Part shown: one piece after another, positions 1 through 10,928 of the stretch
Layout: every line of letters starts with the position of its first letter
Numbering within the stretch: the stretch's first letter is position 1
Source of the DNA: Ulota crispa
Lineage: Eukaryota > Streptophyta > Bryopsida > Orthotrichales > Orthotrichaceae
DNA length: 64,000 nt
Assembly: GCA_963920765.1 (NCBI GenBank)
Contig: OY987250.1
Location: 11,772,409-11,836,408 of the forward strand
Reading direction: 5' to 3'
Made by a program: the position numbers and the translations under genes
The notes under the pieces: model-generated
Databases searched by the model: none
What the model was told of the DNA's origin: nothing
What the model saw: the letters and a program-made list of their open reading frames with translations, nothing else

Positions 1-512
1 GTGAAGGAGTATGCCAAAGATTGTGGTGCTGCCTTCTTGCATGTATTGATATTGAGGGAGGTCCTTGCGGTTGTGCTCTCGTGGTTCTAAGAAAATGCAA
101 TTATGTTGTAGAGATAGTCTTTCAATGATCTTTGTTTTGCGAAGTTAGTTAGGTGGTGCACATCGTGACTTTATTTGTTCCAATTGGTTAGAGGTTGGTA
201 ATGACGGCAGTCTTAGTGGCATGGCCGATGTTGCTTTTATTGCTGTTGTTTTAGTTGCTCCATCTTTTCGGTATCTTTGACATGTGAAGGGGAATATTGA
301 AGTAGTTTCGCGGCTACGTACTTTTATTGAATAGTAATGTTAGTTTACTCTGTTGGTTGTGTCGAATCTTGTGCTTTGACTCTTAACAATGCCAGTGTCC
401 AATGGCAGGATTACAAATAGCTTTGTGAATCTTGCCGCTGTCGTTGTTTTGTTGTGTTTGACCAAATTTCATTCACCTAGATGTCATATAAAAAGCTGCT
501 TTTTGTGTATCA
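1..512. other. Non-coding stretch, nothing recognised
   Basis: No open frame of useful length and no recognised repeat end. GC content is a little higher than in the later gaps and GTTGTT-rich runs are present. It could be the 3' flank of a gene lying before the window, but nothing proves that. Confidence 0.4.
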
Positions 513-516
513 TTAA

Positions 517-742
517 TCCTTAAACAACCATAGGGCATAGTATATATGTTGACGTATAATTTTTATTTGCTATCAATAAGGAATTTTAATTTGGGATCTC
601 AAATAGCTCACTAAAACTGCATTGATCTATTCTCCAACTTCTTTGTTGGTCTCAAATGTAGTAGAGGTGTGGATCCATTCCAAATACAAGAAAAATATCC
701 CATATTGTACTGGTCGCAAAGGGCCTTTTGGTTGTTTAAGGG
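517..742. mobile_element. TTAA-flanked MITE, copy A (226 bp)
   Basis: The ends are TTAA-TCCTTAAACAACC on the left and GGTTGTTTAAGGG-TTAA on the right, so there is a terminal inverted repeat with a 4-bp TTAA on both sides (513-516 and 743-746). A reverse-complement copy of almost the same length lies at 57397-57623, and a third, interrupted copy at about 55268-56317. There is no coding capacity. TTAA targets with C/G-rich ends resemble piggyBac, which is an inference from the ends alone. Confidence 0.75.
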
Positions 743-746
743 TTAA

Positions 747-1391
747 CCCCTAAATGCCCAAGCGACCATATTTGGGTCTCAACAAAACTTTGAAGATGAA
801 TAAAACCTTATCAAATCATTTTTTTCAGTATTTTTTTTCTTCAATACAAGTTTGTTTTGAAGTCTACTTTCAACATCAAAAATCTGATTTTGAAATAAAA
901 GTTGATGATTTTTCTATTCAAGATTTTGTACAAGGGTATCCACTGCAATCTTGAGTTTTCTAGTGTTGGAGGATCTTGAAATAAGCCTCAAATACACTAG
1001 AACTTGGAGAAAAAATCACATTAGAAATCCATTTAAAATACATATAGGAGTAGATTTTGAAAGCCATAAATTGATTGAAGTTAAACATGTAATGACCTTA
1101 AACCTCATATGTTTTTGGTAACCAACTTTTTAGATTTGACATTTGAAATGAGGATTAGAAAACTTCAAGTCACTTTTGCACTTTTAACACCCTCATGTTC
1201 AAACATTATAATCTTTCAAACTATAAGTGATGTTCTTGCATTTTCTTTTCCCATGTAATCTCTAACATGTTTAATTTAAATTCGTACGGTTACAATTGAG
1301 ATAAACTTAATGGAATTTATGAAAACGTTGATTGATTGATTTGTTTCATGAAAATTCCAAGAAGCTCAGATAGGGCTTGGGCATTTAGGGG
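747..1391. mobile_element. TTAA-flanked MITE, CCCCTAAATGCCC type (645 bp)
   Basis: The ends CCCCTAAATGCCCAAG and CTTGGGCATTTAGGGG are inverted copies of each other, flanked by TTAA at 743-746 and 1392-1395. The left TTAA is shared with the neighbouring element 517-742. Most of the interior (about 860-1260) recurs in reverse complement at about 62750-63120. The 66-codon open frame inside (754-954) has no recognisable domain and is taken as chance. Confidence 0.75.
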
Positions 1392-1395
1392 TTAA

Positions 1396-1812
1396 CAAAA
1401 CCACTTGCTTGAACCATAAAACCACTTGCTTGAACCGTAGGAAATAAGGCCCAAAAATTGCTTAAATTTACATGAACTTCATATACTCAAATAGCAAGAA
1501 AAAACATTGCAACAGGAGCTCCACATTCAAAGTTTGGAAGGGCTTTGCCCCTGTCCCGGGTTCACCAATGCCCAACAGTCTATGACTCCATGTCCATCTC
1601 AAACTGCCAGATCATCCTCCATCGCTAACCACCTCGGGGTCCACGAACACGTGGCAGAGGATCACGTAAAACCTGCTCCTTGGATTCTTTAGCGAGTCGA
1701 AGCCAGAGCAGATGGGTGGAGATCCTGAAGCTTGCCCGGTCACTTTCGCTGTTGAGGGCCCTCGCAAACCCATGTGGCGCGTTGTTAAAATGGCCAACCG
1801 GTGGAGATGCTC
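1396..1812. mobile_element. Spacer ending in a PIF/Harbinger-like right end
   Basis: The stretch 1396-1600 holds a short direct repeat (AAAACCACTTGCTTGAACC twice) and nothing else. The right part ends in GGTGGAGATGCTC followed by TAA, the same right end as the complete element 4252-4569. A matching left end is not clear; a degenerate candidate is near 1611 (ATCATCCTCCATCG). This end sits exactly at the left limit of the segmental duplication. Confidence 0.4.
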
Positions 1813-2384
1813 TAAAGAGAGTTGCATGCCCTTCGAGGTAGATAGGCAACTTAAAATGCACTATTTGGTGGAACCCACCTACATTCTTAGAGATTCTCTC
1901 TTTGCACTTGAGATTTCTTTATTGCATGTTTCAATGACAAGAATTGCCAGGATCTTACGCCCCGTGTACAATTTTGATTGGTGACGCCTTCGGGCATATT
2001 TCCTTCTTTGAGCAGGTGATGCTTTTCTATGTATGAGGCTGTTGCAGCTTGCTGTGTCGTCACGTTGGCACTGCCGCACTGGTGCTTCTTTACCGACGAT
2101 TCCATAAAACCACATGGCGGGATTCCGGCAGAAACCATGGCCAGTACAAAAGTAAGCGGACTTTGTGCCGAATCTTCACCTTCGCTGCTGATTTTATCGA
2201 AACATCCTAACTCCTTGCAGCGCACACGGATGACACGAAAGCCATTGGATTAAAGACCCACTTGATAGTATATGCCCGTTTAGAACTTCCTTGACAAGGT
2301 TTGAATGCTTTAACTGTACGGCATAATCTTACATGATCCTCCGTATTAAAAGAAATTTCTTCTGCTGTGCGAGAAAGGGGAGTA
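1813..2384. repeat. Left arm of segmental duplication, copy 1
   Basis: This stretch matches 33174-33757 in the same orientation with scattered substitutions and short indels. Homology begins at the TAA after the PIF-like end (copy 2 has TGA there). No gene is recognised; short open frames on both strands are not conserved in length between the copies. Confidence 0.8.
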
Positions 2385-4000
2385 AGGTAGAAATACCATA
2401 AACGGTTACTGCCCGATAATGGCAGAGTAGAGTGTCCTTACACCAGTAAGAGGTGGCTTTGAAAGAGATTTCAGAATGATGCTCTTTCCTCGCATTTGAT
2501 TGGTTCAAATTTATTTCGGAACAAGGTTCTCGAGGTAGCTGTTTAAGGTGCACTTATGAATACAGAATTGGTCCAAACCCTAAATACACATTTATATTGC
2601 ATAAAATATTCATTTTTGAGTAATTTTTTGTTTTTGTTTTTGCACTCTTCTCTATCCTTGTTTCTCCACATATTGAGCTTAATTTCTCAAGATGTTCCCC
2701 ATATGATGGAGCTAAAGTGCCTTTTTTTAAGGGAAAATATCAAAAATGACCCTGACAATTGGCCGTATTTTGAAAGTAACCCTCACAAATCCAAAATATC
2801 AAAAACAGGCCCCCATCATCAGCGTTTAAATTTTGTTGTTTTTGTGTTTTTGATACATGCACCCAACAATGTCAAAAGGTAAGGAAAATTTGGATAGAGA
2901 TGGGTAGACCGACAAAAAGCACACTTTCATCCATATAATGTACTAATATTAGTATCTTTCATCCATATTATGGCAAATTTGGTGCACATTCAAGCATGCA
3001 CATGGTGAATTCATCCAATTTCTCACCCAAAATTTCTAGTGTTATGGTTGCCAAGCACTAATTTAGGTAAGATTTTGGTAAAAATTTGCAAAGAATTTAA
3101 ATGTTGCTCATCATATATAAAAAGTAGGCCTTGCAACTAAGGTGACCACAATTTTGTGCATGTTTATTTATGGGAACTAATATATGCACATGGAGGGTAC
3201 ATTTTAGACATAAACCATCAAAGTTGAATTTGGGAAATTTGAATTCTAATTTGGATTTAGATATCTAGATTTAGCCTTGAAGCACAATGAAGGTTACAAT
3301 TGAACTATGCCCAATGGAAAAGCTTTGCTAGGGGGCAAATCATTACTTTTACCCTTCTTTGTAAGAAAAAACTAAACTTTTCCATTGGCATTGCTCAATT
3401 GTAACCTTCATTGTGCTTCAAGACTAACTCCAAATGTCTAAATCCAAATTAAAATTAAATTTTCCCAAATTCAACTTTTTGATAAATTAAATCTAAAATG
3501 TAACCCCCCATATGCATATATTAATTCCCATAAATAAACATGCACAAAATTGTGGTCACCTTAGTTGCAAGGCCTACTTTTGATATATGATGAGCAGCAT
3601 CTAAATTCTTGGCAAATTTTTGCCAAAATCTTACCTAAATTTGTGCTTGGCAACCATAACACTAAAAATTTGGGTGAGAAATTGGATGAATTCATCATGT
3701 GCATGCCCAAGTGTGCACCAAATTTGCCATAATACGGATGAAAGAATAAAATACTAGTACATTATATGGATGAATGTTTGCTTTTCATTGGTTCTACCCA
3801 TCTCTATCCAATTTTTCCTTATCTCTTGGCACTGTTGGGTGCATGTCGCAAGAATAGGGAGAAAACAAAATTTAAACGCTGATGATGGGGGCCAATTTTT
3901 GATATTTTGGATTTGTCAGAATTACTTCTGAAATACGGCCAATTGTCAGGGTCATTTTTGATATTTTCCCTTTTTTTAACCGTTTATGGTATTTCTACCT
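2385..4000. mobile_element. TA-flanked AGGTAG MITE, split by a nested foldback
   Basis: The left end AGGTAGAAATACCATAAA and its inverted copy ending at 4000 are flanked by TA (2383-2384 and 4001-4002). The matching place in copy 2 of the duplication (33758-33759) has one TA and no element, which gives an empty site. Removing the nested element 2731-3970 and its 9-bp target duplication leaves about 367 bp. A TA target points to the Tc1/mariner (Stowaway) type. There is no coding capacity. Confidence 0.8.
2731..3970. mobile_element. Mutator-like foldback element (1240 bp)
   Basis: Two arms of about 600 bp are inverted copies of each other around a short centre near 3330-3375. The ends are GGGAAAATATCAAAAATG and its complement. 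A perfect 9-bp target duplication TTTTTTTAA lies at 2722-2730 and 3971-3979. Long inverted arms with a 9-bp duplication fit a non-autonomous MULE. Smaller relatives with the same termini or centre are at 56351-56854 and 55681-56092. There is no transposase frame. Confidence 0.85.
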
Positions 4001-4002
4001 TA

Positions 4003-5100
4003 GGTAGCTCTGATGCCCCCAAGCACTTATAGCAACAGCTTTTCCCTGAAATAGAAACTCAATGGAATCTAGATGACCAGGTTGACTGACATATGATTCG
4101 CTACAAGTTGATTATGTTCTACGACATACACCGGGGTATGGTATTATATATTTCCTTCATCATTTTATACCTGGACCCACAGTAGAGGCTTCTAGCATGA
4201 CAAGGGCCTTGAGAGCTGAGTTCAAGAGTAGCACCAGGATATCCCTGCTAAGGGCATCTCCATCCGAGCTCAAATACTTCATCCAGGGGAAAGTGTACCA
4301 GTCGTCTCCCCCACCCGTCCAACTAGGTTGATGAACGTTCATTTAACGACAAATCTCCTTGTTTGCAAATAGATTCTCCATTATTGATTATTCAACCTAT
4401 TGATTGTAGAAAGAAATGGTAATATTTGAAAGAGTTACCGTGTATAGAGAAATTGCATTTTTTGCCGTGCCAAGGAGAATGCTTTGGCGGGTCTGTGTAT
4501 TAGTTAGTTGTTCCCTTTTAGTCCAAAATGTCCCCAACCCGTTGTTTTCCAGTGCAAGTGGAGATGCTCTAACCTTTTGCTAACTCATAAATAGTTGTGT
4601 GTCTGATGGGCCAGATTCCGGTCAGATTCGACAGAAACTCTTTATTGGCAACCGCGGACGAATGCTGGTCCTGAAGGCAGATCATATGGAACTCAAATAA
4701 ACATTTCTCGAAGTGCTCGGTCACTGTATACAGTTCATCACACCGGCCCGTCAATGCCACTTTAGATTGTGAACACCAGCTGTGTTGTGGAGTACGCGTG
4801 ATTGGTCATTTTGGGTCGAGAAGAAAGATTGCGTGGTCTGTGCGTGAAGTGCAGTTGTGAAGCCTAACTTGTGTGTTCGTTCTTTCGGAATGCCACTCAA
4901 CACGAATGAGCAAGAACAAAATTAGATGGTGTCAAAAGAAACCAAGCAGTACAAAATTAGCTGGTGTCAGAAGTGTGCGAGGCGCTAGATTTTGCTGCTT
5001 CGAAATTGTATTTGCAGGGAATGTGATTGGGGCGTGTGTTGCTGGAACCTGGCTTCTGTCGCCCCTTGTTGGAGCTGGCCACAGAGCGCTGTGAGCGAAG
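4003..5100 (+). promoter_or_regulatory. Upstream region of LRR-RLK copy 1
   Basis: This stretch matches 33760-34852 in copy 2 and ends at the start codon. It contains the PIF-like element 4252-4569 in both copies. From about 4140 to 4340 the copies look identical by eye, more alike than much of the ectodomain. No clear TATA box or other named element could be fixed, so promoter function is assumed from position only. Confidence 0.45.
4252..4569. mobile_element. PIF/Harbinger-like MITE (318 bp)
   Basis: The ends GGGCATCTCC and GGAGATGCTC are inverted, with a 3-bp TAA on each side (4249-4251 and 4570-4572). The element is also present at 34007-34321, so it is older than the segmental duplication. 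The same termini bound 12773-13201. A 60-codon minus-strand frame crossing its left edge is identical in both copies but has no recognisable domain. Confidence 0.75.
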
Positions 5101-8100
5101 ATGGGTGCGTCGGACGTGAAGGGCCGACTGTTGTCACAGCTGCTAAGTCCTTCCTTGGGTGTAGCTTTCCTCCTGCTCTTGCTCAACATCGGCAGCTTGG
5201 TACATGCGGCCAATTCCACGATTTATACATATGATCGCGACGAAGGTACGTTCAAAAAACGAGAACACTGTGGATTATTAAATCACTCCTGGAAATTGTT
5301 CTTTTGAAGTGGAGGGCATATGCTGTTCCGATTGTGATGCTTAGCTTGCCGTTGTTCGCTTCAGTGGAGACCAGTGCTATGTTTCTACATCACGAGGTTT
5401 GATTTAGCTTCACTGCCAATGTTCCGCACTGAACTTTTGTTTCTCTGGAATTTGTAGTTGCTGCGCTTCGAACACTCTTGGAAGCATGGAAAGATACCCC
5501 GGACTTGTCACGTAACCTGGCAGGCTGGCAACTTACGAAAAATCCAGATTATTGCGATTACCTACTTCCAAATTCAACTACGGCTACAAATTCGTCAAGT
5601 TGGCAAGGAGTGCAGTGCATGTCGCAGTGTGACACCGATGAGAATGGTTACTGCACAAAGGATATAAAATTATATGTAACCAGCCTGTAAGTGTTCTAAC
5701 TTCTATTCTTTGTCAATTATATGAGGTATTTAGATTCGGAAGCATTACCTCGGTAGAGCAGCACCAGTAACTAGAGATTACTCATGAATTAAAACGTCCC
5801 ATCTTATTGGCCTGGTGTTGGATCTTTGTACAGGGTGCTAGTTAGAATGGAATTCTTACTTACAAGTGTGATGTGAATAATCGAGAGGTAAATCCAGAAG
5901 ACTAACAATGATGTTTATGTTTGAAATGGAACGACAATGGACAGGTCTTTATCTAATGCATCGATTGTAGGCATTTTGCCCCCTGCAATTGTTAATTTGA
6001 CTAATCTTGTGACCTTGAAAGTGTGCTTCCCGAGAAGACAGTTTAGGCTTTTTCTCCTGCGTTCAGAGAATTCAAACTTAGTTTTTGGATTTGGTATGTC
6101 AAGTTAGACAAAGGGAGACTCTCCCTTATACGGAAAATCTCAAGGGCAAGGGTGGCTTCATCCTTCTGAAAGGGAAAGGGTCTCAAACACATTGAGTTCT
6201 GGCAACAACAACCCTCTTAGTCTGAACTGCATATTATAAGAGTTATTTGTAAGGTAAAAACCGTACGTTTGACCGAACATCAAGCATGCTTAGTGCTTTT
6301 CTTCGATGAGGGGTTCAGTGATCCTAATAGAATTATCTTCCAGTAGCCCCGACCTGTGCAATTACGTCGACTTGCATGCGCAGGGAATTGACAGGAAATC
6401 CGAAAAACTCACTGGTACTTTCCCCAGTGGTTGGCTGCAAAGTGATGCGCTGACTGTTTTGTAAGTAAGCTAGCCTCTGCTCACATGCTTATCAACATCA
6501 AAGTTAGTAAAAGAATAATAGTCTATAAATTGGCAAAACTTTCAGAAGATTGGCACCTTTACTGATGCCTGGAACGTGGAATTGTACATGAATCCTTGTT
6601 TCTGAGAGCTGTGCACTTCAATGTCAGAAATTCCTCGCAATGAAGTACGCCATTCTAACACATAAGACCGTACAAATAGTTTTGGGAAATTCCACTTGTG
6701 GTTCGTCCTCCAGTATGTTTTACTCTTTATGTTAATTCTTGGACCAAGGTATATAGCTGAGGGAACTAGTTTTCCAGGCATGATTCCCTAGGAGGCGTTT
6801 CGTACGTGCTGAACTGAATTTTGACCACCAATAAATGTTTGGAATTACTGACACATCAACTTGGGCCCTAATCATGTTTTAGGAATGTGCACGACAATGC
6901 TTTCTACGGCGGGATTCCATATCATGGGAATCTTTGGAGTCAACCGCTTCTGCGAGTGTGAGTTACATTTCTCATCCTTGAAGGGCCTGGAATACTACAC
7001 TGAAGTTCTCATCACAAGATCAATCTATCAATGAACTACCTGAAAACTACGAGCCAGATGTGCACCCTCGTCCAATGTATTCCATTAACACTGAAGTTCT
7101 CCTGCTAATTTAACAGAGATTTGAGTGGGAATCAGTTCACTGGATTTTATCCAGCTGATCAGTTACAATTTGACGAAATCGAAGAACTTAGCGTGAGCAA
7201 CAATCGTTTCTATGGAGAAATTTCATCAGACGCTATTTCGGGATGGTCGACAGTAACGAAATTGTAAGGCACTTCGATCTCTAAGTTATTGTTCTTGTAT
7301 TCAAATTGAGCTGCCGAGGTATTTGTGCATCATGTGGCTTTGTCTGCGTTTCATTGACCTTTGGTGACCAATTGGCTTGTTTCTATTTTTGCAGGGACCT
7401 ATCTCAGAATAGATTTAATGGGACTTTGCCAAGCCTCAATGACATGCCACGATTGACGCATTTGTAAGCTCCATCCCTTCTGGTTCTTAGTCTTGGTGCA
7501 GTTTGAGCTGGTTCGCAAACTCAAGTCAAAATCAAGTGAGGTTAATCAGCATGTATCTCTGTTCTTGGTTTCCTTGATGAATAAGTACTTTTTGCGAAAT
7601 ATTGTAAATGGAAATGCAGGGATGTTTCTGAGAATCAGTTTGAGGGGCCGTTACCAGATCTCGGCCAGTCTTCTTCACTAAGATATGTGTAAGAGTCACT
7701 CTCTGCACGCTACGATAGTCGGTCCTTGGCTGTCTATCAACTTCATATATTTTAGAACTGGTTCATTTGAGCTGAGTATGTCTTATCAAAAATGACTTGT
7801 TTATTGTATTTACATGATTTGCATGTCTGGATATGGTACAGAGATTTGAGCAGAAACAGATTCACTGGAACGGCAAACTTGGTGGATATTTTCAATTTGA
7901 GCACAAAGACTACACTGACACTTGTGGACCTGTCTAACAATCAGCTTACTGGTCCTCTTTCATCCCGGAATGCCTCGAGCCTTGTCACTGTTAGGGAACT
8001 GTAAGCTGTTCACCCTCTTCTACTTACGAAAAGTTCAAACCTTCTTTGAACTATTAGAGCCTGAATCGTGATGGTCGTGAAACCTTGATGTTCATTCTGG

Positions 8101-8998
8101 ACAGAAGAAAACTGAGGGCTGTCAAAATAAGCCTGGAAAACAAGATGGCAGTTGTTAATCTGCTTACAAATCTGACTAATGAGGTCTGTGCCAGGTACTT
8201 GGACAACAACAATCTCACAGGAACCCTTGACATTCTCAACTTGCTTGAACTGGACTTACTGCAAATCGAAAACACTGCTTGGAGCGCAACTGCGAAGCTG
8301 CGGATGATGAGTTCGAGCAATAATAGCATCGAGCATGTAATTTCGAGCCCTTACATTATTGCTAACGTCTCCACTTTCTTCATGTAAGTAAAATTCTATG
8401 ACCAATGGTTTGTAGCAGTAGAAAGTCTGACTTCAGTAAACACCGATCACCAGCAAGATGCTGTCCATGTTTATTTTGGTTGCTCACTTGTTAGAGAATT
8501 ACCTCTTATTAGCTGACAAAGCAGTCAAATTTCGCAGAGCAACTTACATTGCTTCTAGATGGCAGTAGTACTTATTGGCAATGATTAGTACATCCCCTCC
8601 ATGCGTGATGGGATGAAAGTTGCAGCCTTGCGGGGAATCCATATTGTCATAATATTGACTTCAGCGATGACACCCAGAGATGCTACTGTTCACAAACCTG
8701 CTTCGTATCATCACGAAAGTATCACTGTAAAGGTGTTCATCTCCAATGCGGATGTGTGCAAGTGCCGTGCATAATTGATTTGCAGAGTTAATTCCAAACC
8801 TGATATGGTTTCTGAATTATCAGCAACAGAAAACTTACCCTCATTTTGTGCGTACAGCAAAAGGGAACAAGCGCAAGTTTATCACCACCGTGACTACTAG
8901 TGTGGTTGCAGTAGTGTTGATAGTGTTGATTGTTGTGGGGGGTATACTAGTCAACAACAAAAGATACAAACGGTATCTGCAACTGCAATTCGAACAAA
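5101..8998 (+). other. Ectodomain and membrane part of LRR-RLK copy 1
   Basis: Exon 1 encodes a hydrophobic signal segment (GVAFLLLLLNIGSLVHA) after a short basic start. Exon 2 holds the N-terminal cap with LLEAWKDTPDL, DYCDY and SSSWQGVQC. Exons 3-10 hold LRRs, mostly one per exon (69-75 nt), with two LRRs in exons 6 and 9. Exon 11 is a Cys-rich stalk (GNPYCHN, then C-x-C-x3-C). Exon 12 encodes the membrane helix (TTSVVAVVLIVLIVVGGILV) followed by a basic stop-transfer run (NNKRYKRY). The damage of copy 1 falls in exons 3, 4 and 11. Confidence 0.8.
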
Positions 8999-9112
8999 GT
9001 GAGTACCTCAGCATACTCGTTTCTATTCTTGGGTACATAGCACCTCTTCTACGTAGTCGCTAGATTTGAAGAGCCCCTTTGGTAACATTTATTCCTCTTT
9101 ACTGCGCTGCAG

Positions 9113-10928
9113 AATTGGAAGAGTTTGACGTAAAGCCCACTATATTCTCCTACAATGAGCTGCGGAGTGCCACACGAGACTTCCATGAAGACATGAAGCT
9201 GGGGCAGGGCGGCTATGGGGCTGTGTACAAGGTGCTCAAATACCACTAAAAACTTATGTATTGTACCATCAATGCCCACACCGTTGTTCTCGGGGTTGTT
9301 CTAATTGCTAGGACTATTTGCAACTCAAGATGTAATATTTGAAAAGCTCCGCCGAGGGGGCGTGGTTGTAACATATAAGCGTTAATTGGAATAGAACCTC
9401 TGCTGCAGGGTGTGTTGCCAAGTGGACATGTGGTGGCTGTAAAGCAGCTGTTCGTGCAAGCGGCACAAGGACACGATGATTTCTTGAACGAAGTGGTCCT
9501 TATCACGGGCATGAAGCACAGAAACTTGGTGAATCTCAAAGGATGTTGTCGTCGTGATTCTCAGAAGCTGCTGGTTTACGAGTACGTTGACAATTTCGAT
9601 GTTGACCAACTTCTACTCGGTACGTTTGATTGGATCCAATATTGCCCTTGCTTCTTTACAGTCTTCCTCATCTTCCATAATGTACATAACCGTCTCCTAA
9701 ACTCCCACTCCTGCAACAAGCACGAACACGTTTCTCAAGTAAGTTTTTCAGTAAACACTCCTCATCCCTGTTCACAACAGGATCAAGAAGGCAGATAAGC
9801 GGTCCGCTAGCCTGCTGGCCTGCGCGGCTGAAGATTTGCTTGGGCGTTGCTCGTGGACTGCATTATCTTCATGCGCTGGCGCATCCCAGAGTCATCCACC
9901 GGGACATCAAGGCTGCAAACATCTTGCTGGATTCCTATCTGGAGCCAAAGATTGCGGATTTTGGCTTGGCTCTGTTATTCCCAGATGAACAAACCCACAT
10001 CATGACTGTGCATGTTGCTGGAACCAAGTAAGGCAATCTTGTTCCAACCTTCCCACTGCAGGCACTTGCCATAGCTCCCTCTGTCATCAATCGAGTTTCT
10101 AAGCCAATTTGAGCATGTTTTGATCACTGACATGACCACTCTGCATTTGAACAATGATGGGTGCAGAGGGTACTTGGCACCGGAGTATGCTTCACTTGGG
10201 CAACTGAGCGACAAAGTGGATGTATACAGCTTCGGGGTTCTATGTTTGGAGATTATAAGCGGACGACGCAACATTGAAGAGACTGCACCTCTACACCAAG
10301 TATACCTTACCCAATGGGTATAAAAATCTACCTTCTTCATACCACCGTCATGCAGGACTGTACTTAACGCCATATTCATTGAATGGGGAAAACCAGATTC
10401 CCAAGTTGTACCCTAATGCTCGGTTTAAGGTGGTCACCTTAATCCCAAAATGTTACAAAATTCCCAGTTTAATGAATATGGCGTTACTTGGTTTTGATCA
10501 AAAAATGATTCAAGTAGCTGATACAGCATTTTTTGCATTGGCAGGCATGGAAACTGCACGAGGTAGATAGGCTGATGGAACTGGTGGATCCGACACTGCA
10601 AACAAACAATGAAGAGTTGCGAGACGTGCAACGGATAATCAACGTGTGCCTTCAGTGCATTTCTACTGTAGTGGATCGTCGACCCAGCATGGCACGCATT
10701 GTGGCCATCTTGCAGGGAGATGTGGAGTCGGAAGTGCAAGTTGTAAGGGAAGGACAGCTGAACAGCAAGGGGTCACACAGTTCTTGGACTAGTGGGCTGG
10801 GGAGTGTCTCAGAGGAAGAAAGCAGCACCTCCTCCTTGTTTGGGTCGCATGGAAAATCTCGCCGCGGCCAAAGTACTAGAATTGACAGCTGTGCTACAGT
10901 GGAACTCTCTGAGATTCAAGCTAGATAG
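9113..10928 (+). CDS. Kinase-coding exons 13-17 of LRR-RLK copy 1
   Basis: These five exons are open and in phase. Motifs in order: glycine loop [10 protein letters not shown], the ATP-binding lysine in VAVK, the catalytic loop [14 protein letters not shown], the metal-binding [13 protein letters not shown], and subdomain [19 protein letters not shown]. All key catalytic residues are present, and the Arg before the catalytic Asp makes it an RD kinase. The C-terminal tail is Ser-rich ([19 protein letters not shown]), a likely target for phosphorylation by inference. Substrates are unknown. Splice sites here are all GT-AG, unlike two sites upstream in the same gene. Confidence 0.85.
10366..10485. 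mobile_element. 120-bp MITE in intron 16 of LRR-RLK copy 1
   Basis: The ends AACGCCATATTCATT and AATGAATATGGCGTT are perfect inverted repeats, flanked by ACTT on both sides (10362-10365 and 10486-10489). Copy 2 has a single ACTT at the matching place, an empty site. A 4-bp non-palindromic target does not settle the superfamily. The element lies between exons 16 and 17 and does not touch their splice sites. Confidence 0.75.

Larger units (their letters stand above)
5101..10928 (+). pseudogene. LRR receptor-like kinase, copy 1 (damaged ectodomain, intact kinase)
   Basis: This is a 17-exon receptor kinase of about 875 codons: signal peptide, Cys-pair N-cap, LRRs, Cys-rich stalk, one membrane helix, Ser/Thr kinase. 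Exons: 5101-5245, 5458-5686, 5945-6016, 6384-6460, 6883-6957, 7117-7263, 7395-7463, 7620-7688, 7842-8000, 8195-8383, 8626-8714, 8786-8998, 9113-9231, 9409-9619, 9781-10027, 10167-10317, 10545-10928. The start follows the upstream block shared with copy 2 and begins a clear secretion signal. The LRR introns split the last Leu codon after its second base. Compared with copy 2, exon 3 has donor GA instead of GT (6017-6018), exon 4 is 77 instead of 72 nt (frameshift, early stop), and exon 11 also has donor GA (8715-8716). The kinase resembles plant LRR-VIII kinases (family knowledge); a malectin domain was not seen. A normal full-length product is unlikely. Confidence 0.85.

Noticed and set aside
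1712-1984. 90-codon frame
   Set aside because: It crosses the duplication edge, is not kept in copy 2 and has no motif.
2556-2882. 108-codon frame
   Set aside because: It spans the boundary between two nested transposable elements.
4160-4342. 60-codon minus frame identical in both duplication copies (also 33915-34097)
   Set aside because: It crosses the edge of a MITE and shows no domain. Identity is better explained by the low divergence of the tract.
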